Notes: generated by a model from the sequence alone, not told the origin. Shown: positions 27,817 to 36,674, numbered from the stretch's first letter. The stretch is 64,000 bases of DNA from Pseudomonas sp. TTU2014-080ASC (GCF_001446935.1 NZ_LKKK01000011.1:434001-498000); one strand, 5' to 3'. Numbers and translations are program-made.

Positions 27817-29034
27817 ATGCCGTACAGTTATCTCTCCCATTTGTATTGCCCCAAGACCCATGAGCGCTACGCCGCCGACCAGGTGCAGCAGCTCAGTAAA
27901 GCCGGTGCGCCGCTGTTGGTGGCCTACGATCTGGATGCCCTGAAAAAGGCGTGGAAACCTGCCGACCTGCAAGGCCGCGACGCCAGCCTTTGGCGCTACC
28001 ACGAACTGCTGCCGGTGGTTGATCCGGCCAATATCGTCACCCTCGGCGAAGGCTTTACGCCGCTGTTGCCAACACCGGCTATTGGCCACGATCTGGGCAT
28101 CGACGATTTATGGCTGAAGGACGAAGGCATTATCCCAACCGGCTCATTCAAGGCCCGTGGCGCGGCGGTGGGCGTATCCAAGGCAAAAGAATTAGGCGTT
28201 CAGGCGCTGGCCATGCCCACCAATGGCAACGCCGGTGCCGCCTGGTCGCTGTACAGCGCCCGAGCCGGGATTAAAGCCACGGTGGTGATGCCGCAAGATG
28301 CGCCGCTGATTACCCGCAATGAAACGGCGCTGTCCGGGGCCAACTTGTATCTGGTCGACGGGCTGATTTCCGATGCCGGTAAGCAGGTGGCGCAAGCGGT
28401 GGCGGAGGGCGGTTTATACGACGCGTCCACCTTAAAAGAGCCGTACCGCATCGAAGGCAAGAAGACCATGGGCCTGGAGTTGGCTGAGCAGTTCGACTGG
28501 CAATTGCCTGATGTGATTCTTTACCCCACCGGCGGCGGAGTCGGCCTGATCGGCATCCACAAAGCCTTTAATGAGCTGCAGGAACTGGGCTGGATCGACG
28601 TCGACAAACCGCTGCCGCGACTGGTCGCTGTGCAAGCCAGTGGCTGCGCGCCCATCGTCAAAGCCTGGGAGCAAAAGGCTGCTGCCTCCGAGTTTTGGGC
28701 GGACTCCACAACCGTCGCCTTCGGCATCAACGTGCCCAAGGCGCTGGGTGACTTCCTCGTGCTGGAAGCCCTCTACGAAAGCAACGGCTACGCCATCGCC
28801 GTGGACGATGCCGAACTGCTCGCCGAGCAGCGCAAAGTCGCCGAGCTGGAAGGCGCATTTGTCTGCCCTGAAGGCGCGGCACTGTATGCGGCGGCGCGTA
28901 AATTGCGGGCGGCAGACTGGATCAAGGCGGGCGAGCGGGTGGTGATCCTCAACACCGGCGCGGGGATCAAATACCCCGACACGGTGCAGGTCGACGTGCC
29001 GCTGCTGCAACCGGGTGACAGGTTGCCGCGATGA
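27817..29034 (+). CDS. Threonine-synthase-like PLP-dependent enzyme
   Basis: A 405-residue fold-type II PLP enzyme of the threonine synthase family. The cofactor lysine is Lys112 in PTGSFKARG; the phosphate/PLP loops TNGNAGAAWSLYSARAG and YPTGGGVGLIGIHKAF are visible, and LGEGFTPLL is the conserved N-terminal substrate loop. It resembles the short archaeal/plant-like class rather than the longer ThrC normally serving Pseudomonas biosynthesis. ATG 27817 follows AAGGA; a GTG at 27787 is less likely. It sits between two ABC importers and overlaps the next gene by 4 bp. The true reaction (O-phosphohomoserine, or a sulfonated or phosphonated amino acid) is unknown. Confidence 0.88.
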   Translation: MPYSYLSHLYCPKTHERYAADQVQQLSKAGAPLLVAYDLDALKKAWKPADLQGRDASLWRYHELLPVVDPANIVTLGEGFTPLLPTPAIGHDLGIDDLWLKDEGIIPTGSFKARGAAVGVSKAKELGVQALAMPTNGNAGAAWSLYSARAGIKATVVMPQDAPLITRNETALSGANLYLVDGLISDAGKQVAQAVAEGGLYDASTLKEPYRIEGKKTMGLELAEQFDWQLPDVILYPTGGGVGLIGIHKAFNELQELGWIDVDKPLPRLVAVQASGCAPIVKAWEQKAAASEFWADSTTVAFGINVPKALGDFLVLEALYESNGYAIAVDDAELLAEQRKVAELEGAFVCPEGAALYAAARKLRAADWIKAGERVVILNTGAGIKYPDTVQVDVPLLQPGDRLPR

Positions 29035-29696
29035 GTTTTGACTGGAACTTTGTGCTGTCGACCCTCCCGGCCTTCCTCAAGGCCGTGGGAGTGACCTTGC
29101 AGGTTGGAGCGATTGCCATCGCCACCTCATTGCTGGTGGCACTGGTGAATGCCTCAATCCTGATGCTGCGGGTGCCGGTACTCCGGCGTGTGATCGGCGT
29201 GTATGTGGAGGTGGCGCGTAATACGCCGCTGCTGATCCAGCTGTTCTTTATCTACTTCGCGTTGCCGAGCCTGGGCGTGAAGCTGTCCGGCTTTGCCTCG
29301 GCGATAATCGCCATGACTTTCCTCGGCGGCGCTTATCTGACTGAAGTGCTGCGCGCCGGGGTTGAGGCGGTGCCCAAGGCACAGATCGAGTCCGGTCTGG
29401 CCATCGGTCTGTCGCGCTGGCAGCTGCTGCGCCATGTGATCCTGCCGCAAGCCGGGCTGCTCAGCCTGCCTGCGCTGTTTGCCAACTTCATTTTCCTGCT
29501 CAAGGAAACCACCATCGTCTCCGCCGTGGCGGTGCCGGAGATTCTCTACACCACCAAAAACTACATCGCCCTGTATTACAAAACCTACGAAATGCTCGCG
29601 GTGATGACGGCCCTGTGCGTGCTGCTGTTTCTGCCGCTGTCTCTGCTGCTCGCCCGTCTGGAAAGGAGGCTGCAACATGGCCAGTTCGGGTCTTGA
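29031..29696 (+). CDS. Polar amino-acid ABC transporter permease (first)
   Basis: A 221-residue HisM/GlnP-type permease. The N-terminal motif LPAFLKAVGVTLQVGAIAIATSLL and NTPLLIQLFFIYFALPSLG, plus the EAA loop with EAVPKAQIESGLAIGLSRWQLLRHVILPQA, are diagnostic. The start overlaps the threonine-synthase-like stop (ATGA). The next permease begins before its stop (20-bp overlap). The two permeases should form a heterodimer for a polar amino acid. Confidence 0.94.
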   Translation: MSFDWNFVLSTLPAFLKAVGVTLQVGAIAIATSLLVALVNASILMLRVPVLRRVIGVYVEVARNTPLLIQLFFIYFALPSLGVKLSGFASAIIAMTFLGGAYLTEVLRAGVEAVPKAQIESGLAIGLSRWQLLRHVILPQAGLLSLPALFANFIFLLKETTIVSAVAVPEILYTTKNYIALYYKTYEMLAVMTALCVLLFLPLSLLLARLERRLQHGQFGS

Positions 29697-30336
29697 GTTA
29701 TTGCTGATTAGCGCGCCGCAGCTGGCCAAAGGTGCGTGGCAAACCCTGAGCATTTCCGCCTCGTCGATTTTCTTCGCCACATTGGGCGGTGTGCTTTACG
29801 GCGTGCTGCGTAACCTCGGCAAGCGCTGGCTGGATGTGCCGCTGCGGGTGTATCTGGAGCTGTTCCGTGCCATTCCGGTGTTGGTCTGGCTGTACCTGCT
29901 GTTTTTCGGTTTGCCGATTTTTACCGGCACCAGTTTGCCGAGCTTCTGGTGCGCGGTGCTGGTGTTGAGCTTGTGGGGCGCCAGCGAGGTGGGCGAAGTG
30001 GTGCGCGGTGCGCTGCAATCCCTGCCGCGCGGGCAACGTGAAGCCGGTGTGGCGATTGGTTTGAACGGCTGGCAGCTGTATCGCCATGTGCTGCTGCCAC
30101 AAGCGCTGAAACGCCTGACGCCGCCGACCATCAACGTCTACACCCGCATCATCAAAACCAGCTCTCTGGCAGTGCTGATTGGTGTGGTGGATGTGGTCAA
30201 GGTCGGCCAGCAGATCATCGAACGCACCTACGAGTCGGTGCTGATCTACGGCTTTCTGGTTCTGTTCTTCTTCCTGCTGTGTTATCCGCTGTCCGTCGCA
30301 TCCCGAGCGTTGGAAAAGCGCTGGAGTTATGCATGA
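29677..30336 (+). CDS. Polar amino-acid ABC transporter permease (second)
   Basis: A 219-residue partner permease, with [22 protein letters not shown] and the EAA loop [61 protein letters not shown] lies seven bases before its ATG within the preceding gene. Its TGA overlaps the ATPase start (ATGA), so the transporter genes are translationally coupled. Confidence 0.94.
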   Translation: MASSGLELLLISAPQLAKGAWQTLSISASSIFFATLGGVLYGVLRNLGKRWLDVPLRVYLELFRAIPVLVWLYLLFFGLPIFTGTSLPSFWCAVLVLSLWGASEVGEVVRGALQSLPRGQREAGVAIGLNGWQLYRHVLLPQALKRLTPPTINVYTRIIKTSSLAVLIGVVDVVKVGQQIIERTYESVLIYGFLVLFFFLLCYPLSVASRALEKRWSYA

Positions 30337-31088
30337 CGGCACTGATTGAACTTTCCCAATTCAGCAAACGTTTTGGTGACACCCAGGTTTTGCGCGGCAT
30401 AGACCTGACGGTGGCGCAGGGCGAAGTGCTGGTCATCCTCGGCCCCAGCGGTTGCGGCAAAAGCACTTTGCTGCGCTGCCTTAACGGCCTTGAGCAAGGT
30501 GAGGGCGGCCGCCTGACCATCGCCGGGCAAACCCTGGATAGCAGCAGCGACTGGCGCAGTGTGCGGCAGAAGGTCGGCATGGTGTTCCAGAGCTACCACC
30601 TGTTCCCGCACATGACCGTGCTGGACAACATCCTGCTCGGCCCGCTCAAGGTGCAGCAGCGCGACCGCGCCGAAGCCACCGCCCACGCCGAGCGCTTACT
30701 GGTACGGGTCGGTCTGCTGGATAAGCGCGACGCCTGGCCACGCGAGCTGTCCGGTGGCCAGCAACAACGCATCGCCATTGTCCGCGCGCTGTGTATGAAC
30801 CCCGAGGTGATGCTGTTTGACGAAGTGACCGCCGCCCTCGACCCGGAAATGGTCAAGGAGGTGCTGGAAGTGATCCTCGATCTGGCCCAAGGCGGCATGA
30901 CCCTGCTCATCGTCACCCATGAAATGGCCTTCGCCCGCGCCGTGGCCGACCGCATTGTGTTTATGGACGGCGGCGTCATCGCCGAACAAAACGACCCCGA
31001 AACCTTTTTCAGCAACCCGCAAACCGCACGCGCGCAGCAGTTTCTGGAGAAGTTCTCCTACGTGGAAAACATGCCAAAAAGGAAATAA
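30333..31088 (+). CDS. Polar amino-acid ABC transporter ATP-binding protein
   Basis: A 251-residue ATPase: Walker [11 protein letters not shown]-loop [18 protein letters not shown], signature [15 protein letters not shown], and H-loop [16 protein letters not shown] as in GlnQ/HisP. One notable change: Walker B reads [15 protein letters not shown], with Val where most members have Pro in the D-E-P tripeptide; the catalytic Glu is retained. ATG 30333 overlaps the permease stop. Confidence 0.94.
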   Translation: MTALIELSQFSKRFGDTQVLRGIDLTVAQGEVLVILGPSGCGKSTLLRCLNGLEQGEGGRLTIAGQTLDSSSDWRSVRQKVGMVFQSYHLFPHMTVLDNILLGPLKVQQRDRAEATAHAERLLVRVGLLDKRDAWPRELSGGQQQRIAIVRALCMNPEVMLFDEVTAALDPEMVKEVLEVILDLAQGGMTLLIVTHEMAFARAVADRIVFMDGGVIAEQNDPETFFSNPQTARAQQFLEKFSYVENMPKRK

Positions 31089-31091
31089 GCC

Positions 31092-31976
31092 ATGAACCTT
31101 AAATCTGCCCTCTTATTACCGCTGCTTGCCGCCGGGCTGCTGGCCGCTTGCGACAATTCGCCAGCCCCACAAAAACAGGCGGCTGCCGCCAAACCGGAGA
31201 CCTCCGCCGCGCCCAGCGAAAGCTATCTGGAGAAGATCAAACAGCGCGACAAACTCATCGTCGGCGTGTTCAGCGACAAGCCGCCATTCGGTTTCGTCAA
31301 CGAGCAGGGTGAGTACGTGGGCTTTGATACCGACATCGCCAAACGCTTCGCCAAAGACCTGCTCGGCGACGAGAAAAAGGTCGAGTTCGTGGTGGTCGAG
31401 CCGGCCAGCCGCATTCCGTTTTTGCAGAGCGACAAGGTTGACCTGATCCTCGCCAACATGACCGTCACCCCAGAGCGTGCCGAGGTGGTGGACTTCACCA
31501 ACCCCAACCTGCGTGTGGCCGTGCAGGCCATCGTCCCGGCAGACAGCAGCGTGCAAAAGCTGGATGACTTGGCCGACAAAACCACCATCGTCACCACCGG
31601 CACCACAGCGGATATCTGGCTGACCCAGAACCGCCCAGACTGGAAGCTGCTCAAGTTCGAGAAAAACTCCGAGTCCCTGCAAGCGCTGGCCAACGGCCGT
31701 GGCGATGCCTATGCCCAGGACAACCTGATTCTGTTCGGTTGGTCCAAGCAAAACCCCGGCTACCGCATCCTCAACGAAAAACTCGGTGATGAAGCTCCAA
31801 TCGCCCCAGCGGTGAAAAAGGGCAATACCGAGCTGCGTGACTGGGTTGATCAGGAGCTGGCCAAGCTGGGCGAGGAGAAATTCCTCCTTAAACTCTACGA
31901 CCAGTACGTGCGTAAAGACCTGGCCGAAGACACCGACCCAGCTTCGGTCATTGTTGAAGGGGGGAAGTGGCAGTAA
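31092..31976 (+). CDS. Polar amino-acid ABC transporter substrate-binding lipoprotein
   Basis: A 294-residue binding protein. The N-terminus has a lipoprotein signal with lipobox LLAAC (Cys20), then an Ala/Pro-rich linker and the SBP_bac_3 fold: LIVGVFSDKPPFGFVNEQGEYVGFDTDIAKRFA, ANMTVTPERAEVVDFTNP and GDAYAQDNLIL. The PEB1/GlnH-like pattern suggests a polar or acidic amino acid. As a lipoprotein in a Gram-negative it would be tethered to a membrane, less common for this class. It is the last gene of the cluster and is followed by a terminator. Confidence 0.92.
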   Translation: MNLKSALLLPLLAAGLLAACDNSPAPQKQAAAAKPETSAAPSESYLEKIKQRDKLIVGVFSDKPPFGFVNEQGEYVGFDTDIAKRFAKDLLGDEKKVEFVVVEPASRIPFLQSDKVDLILANMTVTPERAEVVDFTNPNLRVAVQAIVPADSSVQKLDDLADKTTIVTTGTTADIWLTQNRPDWKLLKFEKNSESLQALANGRGDAYAQDNLILFGWSKQNPGYRILNEKLGDEAPIAPAVKKGNTELRDWVDQELAKLGEEKFLLKLYDQYVRKDLAEDTDPASVIVEGGKWQ

Positions 31977-32293
31977 TCATCGAGGATTAAACCTCCGCCG
32001 AATAAAGCGCCCGGTGCAAACCGGGCGTTTTTGTTTAGCAGATGGAGCAGCGGAAATTACCCCGAGACTTATAACCATCCGAAGTAGACGGATTGCCATA
32101 AAGAGTTATTAGCTATTAGCATCTGGTTAATTGAACTGCCGTACCTCTAAAAACAAAACAACAAAACGTGCACAGGTCTGGCGACCCAATAAACGAAGCA
32201 CACGTGTCCGCATCATTTCCGCCTCAGATGCGCGCACAGGGCCTTACGCGTTCTGGCCCGGCTTCAGTTGCTGAATCCCAGATGTGAGTAGTC
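31977..32293. other. 317-bp intergenic region before the diguanylate cyclase gene
   Basis: The left part contains the cluster terminator. The rest (about 32040-32293) is somewhat AT-richer near 32060-32160 and must hold the promoter for the cyclase gene; no reliable -10/-35 pair could be chosen by eye. No gene or repeat was recognised. Confidence 0.4.
32008..32033 (+). terminator. Intrinsic terminator at the end of the dioxygenase/ABC cluster
   Basis: CGCCCGG (32008-32014) pairs with CCGGGCG (32021-32027), followed by TTTTTG. It lies 31 bp after the lipoprotein stop and marks the end of the nine-gene unit. Confidence 0.9.
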
Positions 32294-33457
32294 ATGGTCA
32301 CCACAATCATCATCAGCATGCTCTGCGTGCACTTGCTGTGTTTTTGCGCAATGTTCCTGCTGATCAGCACCCGGCTGAACGGCAAGAAATTCGGCATGGA
32401 AGTTTTCGCCCTCGGCAACCTGCTGCTCGGGGGCGCATACATTCTGCAACTACTCGATGGTGTCAGCAGCTCCAGCATACTGAGCTACGCCAGCCATACC
32501 CTGACACTCTGCGCCCCCGTCACCTACGTGCTTGGTGCCATGCGCTTCTTTGATCGGCCTACTCCAGTGCTTAAACCGCTACTGGCAGTGGCGGTAGGCT
32601 ACACACTGGCGCAACTGCTGGTTAGCGCCGCGCTGGGGCCCGTGGCGCGTCACGCGCTGCTGGCGTTTGCCTGTGCAACTCTGTTTGTGGGCATGTCGCT
32701 CGCCGCGCTCTATGGGCGGCACACTTACGCCCGTGATTTACGCGTAGAAATGCTGGTGTTCGCTTCGCTGATCGGCGGCATTTGCCTCCTTAATGCGGCC
32801 AAGTTCGTGATGATCATCAGAGGAGGGCTGGATGCGCTGGACCTGAACACCAGCTTCCAGATGGGCTTCTACATCTATATGTCCTTCCTCGGCACGGTCT
32901 TGCCGCCCAGCGCCGTATGGCTGGTGCTGCGCCGCCTTACTGATGAACTGCGCACCCTGGCCACTCACGACCCGCTAACACGTCTGCTCAACCGGCGCGG
33001 TTTGTTGGATAGCCTTGAGCTGCATTTCCGCTCCCGCACAGCCGGCTCGGCGTATGTGTTGGTGGTGGATGTCGACCACTTCAAACGCATCAACGACACC
33101 CACGGCCACAAAACGGGCGATCAGGTGTTGGTGCACGTCGCCAACATCCTTATCAACACCGCCCGCAAAGGCGACCTGATCTGCCGCTTGGGCGGCGAAG
33201 AGTTCGCCCTGATCGCTCTCGACACCGACCGCGAAGGCGCCCTGCAACTCGCCGAACGCGTACGCCTGGCCATCGAACAAACGGATGTTCCTGGCCTTAG
33301 CCAGACTCAACCCATCCGCTGCACCGCCACCATCGGCGTCTCCGACCACTTCACCAGCGCCCAGGCACTGGATGACTCGCTGCAACAGGCGGATAAGGCG
33401 TTGTATCGGGGGAAAACGGAGGGGCGGAATCGGGTGGAGTGGGTGAGGGTGGGGTAG
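32294..33457 (+). CDS. Membrane diguanylate cyclase (GGDEF domain)
   Basis: A 387-residue protein with six hydrophobic helices in the first about 205 residues and a C-terminal GGDEF domain. The active loop is RLGGEEFALI, and an inhibitory I-site RKGD is placed exactly five residues before GGEEF, so c-di-GMP feedback should operate. DPLTRLLNRRGLLD and DVDHFKRINDTHGHKTGDQVL are standard GGDEF motifs. No EAL domain is present. The N-terminal membrane domain is a presumed sensor of unknown ligand. It stands alone between the transport cluster and the ATPase/HNH pair. Confidence 0.93.
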   Translation: MVTTIIISMLCVHLLCFCAMFLLISTRLNGKKFGMEVFALGNLLLGGAYILQLLDGVSSSSILSYASHTLTLCAPVTYVLGAMRFFDRPTPVLKPLLAVAVGYTLAQLLVSAALGPVARHALLAFACATLFVGMSLAALYGRHTYARDLRVEMLVFASLIGGICLLNAAKFVMIIRGGLDALDLNTSFQMGFYIYMSFLGTVLPPSAVWLVLRRLTDELRTLATHDPLTRLLNRRGLLDSLELHFRSRTAGSAYVLVVDVDHFKRINDTHGHKTGDQVLVHVANILINTARKGDLICRLGGEEFALIALDTDREGALQLAERVRLAIEQTDVPGLSQTQPIRCTATIGVSDHFTSAQALDDSLQQADKALYRGKTEGRNRVEWVRVG

Positions 33458-33647
33458 AGGAAGAATATACAAGTGTTGAGATTAAGGGCAATTTTCGGCC
33501 AGAAGTGGACATTCACTATGCGACAACATCACCTTCCCAGCTGTAAAGCGTGGGTTAATATTGCGGGCTTGGTCGGCATAAGGGTACCAACCTAGTGTAT
33601 AGGGAGATTAACTTGCTGACGGCTGATACTCGACGAGGAAACACACG

Positions 33648-34874
33648 ATGATGCTGGATTATCTTGGCCTGGGTGATCATGGATCTGCAGAGTCGGTCTC
33701 AATACTCGTCGGACCGAATGGGTCGGGAAAGAGCTCGTTTCTCCGCGACCTGGCCATCCAGTGCCGCAGCGATCGCAATATTGTGATCGTGTGTAATACA
33801 CCCCACGATCGATTTTCCGGCCTTAAGGGGGTACGACGCATAGCTGTCGGTAAGACCAATGGTTCTCCAAGGATTATTGTAAAAAAGGCTGTGGCAGAGT
33901 CGCTCGCAGGTTCCGGGGCCACTTTTTTTCAGATCAGCTCCGCTCTCGAGTATTGCGGTTACCGCGCACGCTTCGGCTTCCACATTGAGTCAGGCATGAA
34001 TCTCCACATGTCACCCGATAAAATCCGTTTTCAGCTGCGGGGTGTGGTCGATCGGTTAGACGACTCTCCGTATTACTTGGACGCGAACCATGACCGACTA
34101 GAGGATGACCTCGAAATAGCGTTGGCGTTTCTCCAACGCCATGATCCATCAGAGCCCATTTGGATTGACGCTTCTGAGGAGGCTCTCGACTTCAGTCGTG
34201 CGAGGGAGTTTGGATCTGTCCTGAGGCTCGAATCCAAGCTGCGCGCATGTAATATTCTCCGTGGCATCGGCGTGTATCTCCAGCGGATGGATAGCGGCGA
34301 TATCGTTGAGATGCATCACGCGAGCTCGGGGCAGCTAGCACTGATCTCCTCGCTTCTGTTCCTAATTACGAACGCGGGCGAATCTCCGATCGTCATCATT
34401 GATGAGCCTGAGAACAGCCTGCATCCGAACTGGCAGCGTGAATACATCGATCATGTTCTGACTGCCCTGCGCTACTACAGTCCTACCGTGATTGTGGCTA
34501 CCCATGCTCCGTTGGTGGTCACAGGTGCGTTGGCAGATAGCTCGGCTCTCGTATCAGTTTACGAGATCCGCCATGGGCGCCCTCAACGTTTACCGATCGA
34601 TGGCACCAGTAGTTCGCAGAGCAGTATTGAAGAGATACTCTGGCGCGCCTTTGACGTCGTGACTCCAGCGAACCATTTCGTCAGTGAGCGACTTGTCGAC
34701 GAAGTGTCTCGCTTCGAGAAGGGAGAAATAAGAAAAGAGGAGGTCTTGACGCTTATTGGGCGGATGGAGGGAGGAAGCTTCGATGACCGTCAGCGGAGCT
34801 TTTTCACCGCGGTCAAAGGGCTGTTGGATAAGGTCGAGAAGAACCAGAGCACGAGGGGGCGCAGTGATCGATAG
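33648..34874 (+). CDS. AAA/ABC-type ATPase of a putative Septu-like defence pair (PtuA-like)
   Basis: A 408-residue ATPase of the AAA_21/OLD-related type. Walker A GPNGSGKSS is at residues 22-30; an ABC-like signature ASSGQ at 225-229; Walker B IVIIDEPENSLHP at 248-260; and an ATHAPLVV H-loop with His286. DEPENSLHP is characteristic of defence-associated ATPases such as PtuA, GajA and retron partners. The next gene, an HNH nuclease, overlaps its 3' end by 11 bp. The pair resembles Septu (PtuA-PtuB). Typical PtuA is somewhat longer, so this may be a divergent subtype. Base composition appears lower in GC than the flanks, consistent with transfer. Confidence 0.82.
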   Translation: MMLDYLGLGDHGSAESVSILVGPNGSGKSSFLRDLAIQCRSDRNIVIVCNTPHDRFSGLKGVRRIAVGKTNGSPRIIVKKAVAESLAGSGATFFQISSALEYCGYRARFGFHIESGMNLHMSPDKIRFQLRGVVDRLDDSPYYLDANHDRLEDDLEIALAFLQRHDPSEPIWIDASEEALDFSRAREFGSVLRLESKLRACNILRGIGVYLQRMDSGDIVEMHHASSGQLALISSLLFLITNAGESPIVIIDEPENSLHPNWQREYIDHVLTALRYYSPTVIVATHAPLVVTGALADSSALVSVYEIRHGRPQRLPIDGTSSSQSSIEEILWRAFDVVTPANHFVSERLVDEVSRFEKGEIRKEEVLTLIGRMEGGSFDDRQRSFFTAVKGLLDKVEKNQSTRGRSDR

Positions 34875-35520
34875 ATATTTACCGGCTCTCGACGAGTTTG
34901 CACTCACCGTTGACGAGCAGAACGCTGTGGCAGCCGCTCTAACGACTCTAGATCCCTGGGGATGGTCTCCGGGAGGCGCACAGTCCAAAGCAATTGCTAG
35001 TGTCAAGGCAAAGATCCTTAGCTATCACCTCCAGCGTCATGGCCATAAGTGCTGCTACTGCCGAGTCAACCTTTACGGCGGGGGCGCCTTCATGACCGAT
35101 AGGGAGCATGTTCTTCCCAAATCGATTGCTGGATACAGACCATGGTCCTACACGATGTGGAACTTGGGGATTGCCTGTAAACGGTGCAACATGGAGTACA
35201 AGGGGAGCAACACCGACTTTGTTGTAGACCCGGACGACGAAGCGCAGCTTATGGAAAGCGAGGGTTATCGCTTCATCCATCCCAATTTCGATCTCTATCG
35301 TGAACACATGTCGCGTTCATCGCAGGAGGCAAACGAGTCTGTGATCGTCAAGTACACGATCGTGCCCGGAAGCCTGAAAGGGGAGTACACCTACAATTAC
35401 TTCAACCTACGGGGGTTAGAGGTCAACAGCTTTGATCGGGCTCAGGGGTTGCAGGCGTCGGAGAGTCTGGGCGAGGCCGCTGTAGAGACGCGGTCGCTTG
35501 CAGAGTTTTTTGGACAGTGA
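34864..35520 (+). CDS. HNH endonuclease of a putative Septu-like defence pair (PtuB-like)
   Basis: A 218-residue nuclease. GTG at 34864 is chosen as start: it overlaps the ATPase stop by 11 bp and gives MIDRYLPALDEF; an open frame upstream would run deep into the ATPase gene. The HNH core is Cys63-x2-Cys66 (CCYC), DREH (Asp79, His82) followed by LPKS, Asn100, then Cys105-x2-Cys108-Asn109 with Lys113. That is the treble-clef ββα-metal fold seen in PtuB and the TIGR02646-like family. The C-terminal about 100 residues (FIHPNFDLYREH onward) are not assignable. With the ATPase it likely forms an ATP-regulated nuclease effector. Confidence 0.82.
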   Translation: MIDRYLPALDEFALTVDEQNAVAAALTTLDPWGWSPGGAQSKAIASVKAKILSYHLQRHGHKCCYCRVNLYGGGAFMTDREHVLPKSIAGYRPWSYTMWNLGIACKRCNMEYKGSNTDFVVDPDDEAQLMESEGYRFIHPNFDLYREHMSRSSQEANESVIVKYTIVPGSLKGEYTYNYFNLRGLEVNSFDRAQGLQASESLGEAAVETRSLAEFFGQ

Positions 35521-35892
35521 GTACTCTGAGCGGGCAGTTCAATCTAGCCTAAGCAGACTGACTCAAAGACCTCCACTGGTGATGGTTGATGAAGCGGGCG
35601 AGCGCCCTACACGGCGATCTCTTCATGGGATGCTCTTTCATCTAAGGCGCTTCTTACTTCTCAGTAGCCCCTGATCAGTTGCTTTTGGCTGGTAGCTGCC
35701 TGTCACGAGCTTCGGCAACCGGCCGATTCTGTTGAAAAAGTAGCTGCTTCCCCATGCTTTCGGCAGAATTGCCCTGTCAGCGAGCGCGGGGGCGAACAGC
35801 ATGATGGGACAGCTACCGAGTGGGCAGCAGCGCCTCGTTCCGGAGAAATGGGGACAGATTTATTTAAGCCCCATCTTGGCTCTGATCACAGC
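35521..35892. mobile_element. Non-coding scar with transposase-associated repeat sequence
   Basis: This 372-bp stretch has no gene. Two sequence tags seen: a TTCTGTTGAAAAAGT stretch near 35728-35742, often found at insertion-sequence borders, and AATGGGGACAGATTTATTT near 35848-35866, a sequence I recognise from copies flanking REP-associated (IS200-like) transposase genes in Proteobacteria. No transposase frame remains. It probably marks an old insertion or the right border of the defence island. Element assignment is from memory and unconfirmed. Confidence 0.4.
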
Positions 35893-36618
35893 TCAGTCCA
35901 CCCGCAGGTAGTCCCCGCCTGCGCTGACGTTATGGCCGAAACCGCAGTGCCGGCTATCACTACTTCGTTTGATGGTAAGGCCTTTGCCATCTGACGACTG
36001 CGTCAGTGAAAGTATGCAGGGTTCTGTGTCGTCAACCTCTTTAAGTAAGATATCGCCCACACCATTTTTCAGCGTCACCACTTCGCTGAAGTCACCCATG
36101 TTGGGGCCGGAATAAAACCCCATGAAGCCAAAGTACACGCCATCCCAGTCTGCTTGGTACGTGTCATTCCCAAGAGCTTTAAGTTTGAGTGTTTGAAATG
36201 TGCTGCGACCGGAATAGAGCCAGTATTCACCGACAGGTGAGGTTGGCTTCGGCAGGGCATCCAGTTTGTCCTGAATCAGCGAGAGGTTGTACTTCGATTT
36301 TTTGTCATCCGGCATGATGGCCAGTCAAGCCTGCGCTTTACGGTATTCGCCCTGGCGAATCCAGGTCAGTGCGACATTGTTGTAACCAGTGGCTAGTCGG
36401 TCCTGATCTCCTATCTCACACTGCTCCTGCCACGCGGCCTGCTGCTCAAAGGCTTCGCGGGCTTTGGGGTAATTCTTGGCTTTGTAGAAGGCCTCGCCTT
36501 GCTGCGCATACTGACTGATCTTTGCGCAGTCAGCTGCAATCTGTTCCTCGGTGATTTCTGCCTGGCAGTTGAGGGCAATTAACATCAGCGCTAGCAGGCT
36601 GAGAGTGGGTTTGTTCAC
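35893..36618 (-). pseudogene. Secreted TPR-like hypothetical protein interrupted by one in-frame TGA
   Basis: Two leftward frames, 36325-36618 (97 codons) and 35893-36315 (140 codons), are in the same reading frame and separated only by TGA CTG GCC ATC. Replacing TGA (36325-36327) by TGG would give ...YRKAQAWLAIMPDDKKS..., which reads as a continuous TPR-type helix. The first part has a signal peptide (LSLLALMLIALNCQA) and a TPR-like segment (YKAKNYPKAREAFEQQAAW). The second part is a beta-rich domain with two cysteines. Intact, it would be a secreted protein of about 241 residues. No ribosome site supports independent translation from 36315. A sequencing error or true nonsense mutation cannot be told apart here. 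Confidence 0.72.
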
Positions 36619-36674
36619 TGTAGCTTTCCTTAATAAAAATTATGCCGACTTGCTTCCCTGTAATAAGCCGCAGC

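Noticed and set aside
36325..36327. Selenocysteine at the in-frame TGA
   Set aside because: The adjacent protein has no redox family signature and the position is best filled by Trp in a TPR helix. No SECIS-like hairpin was recognised after the codon.
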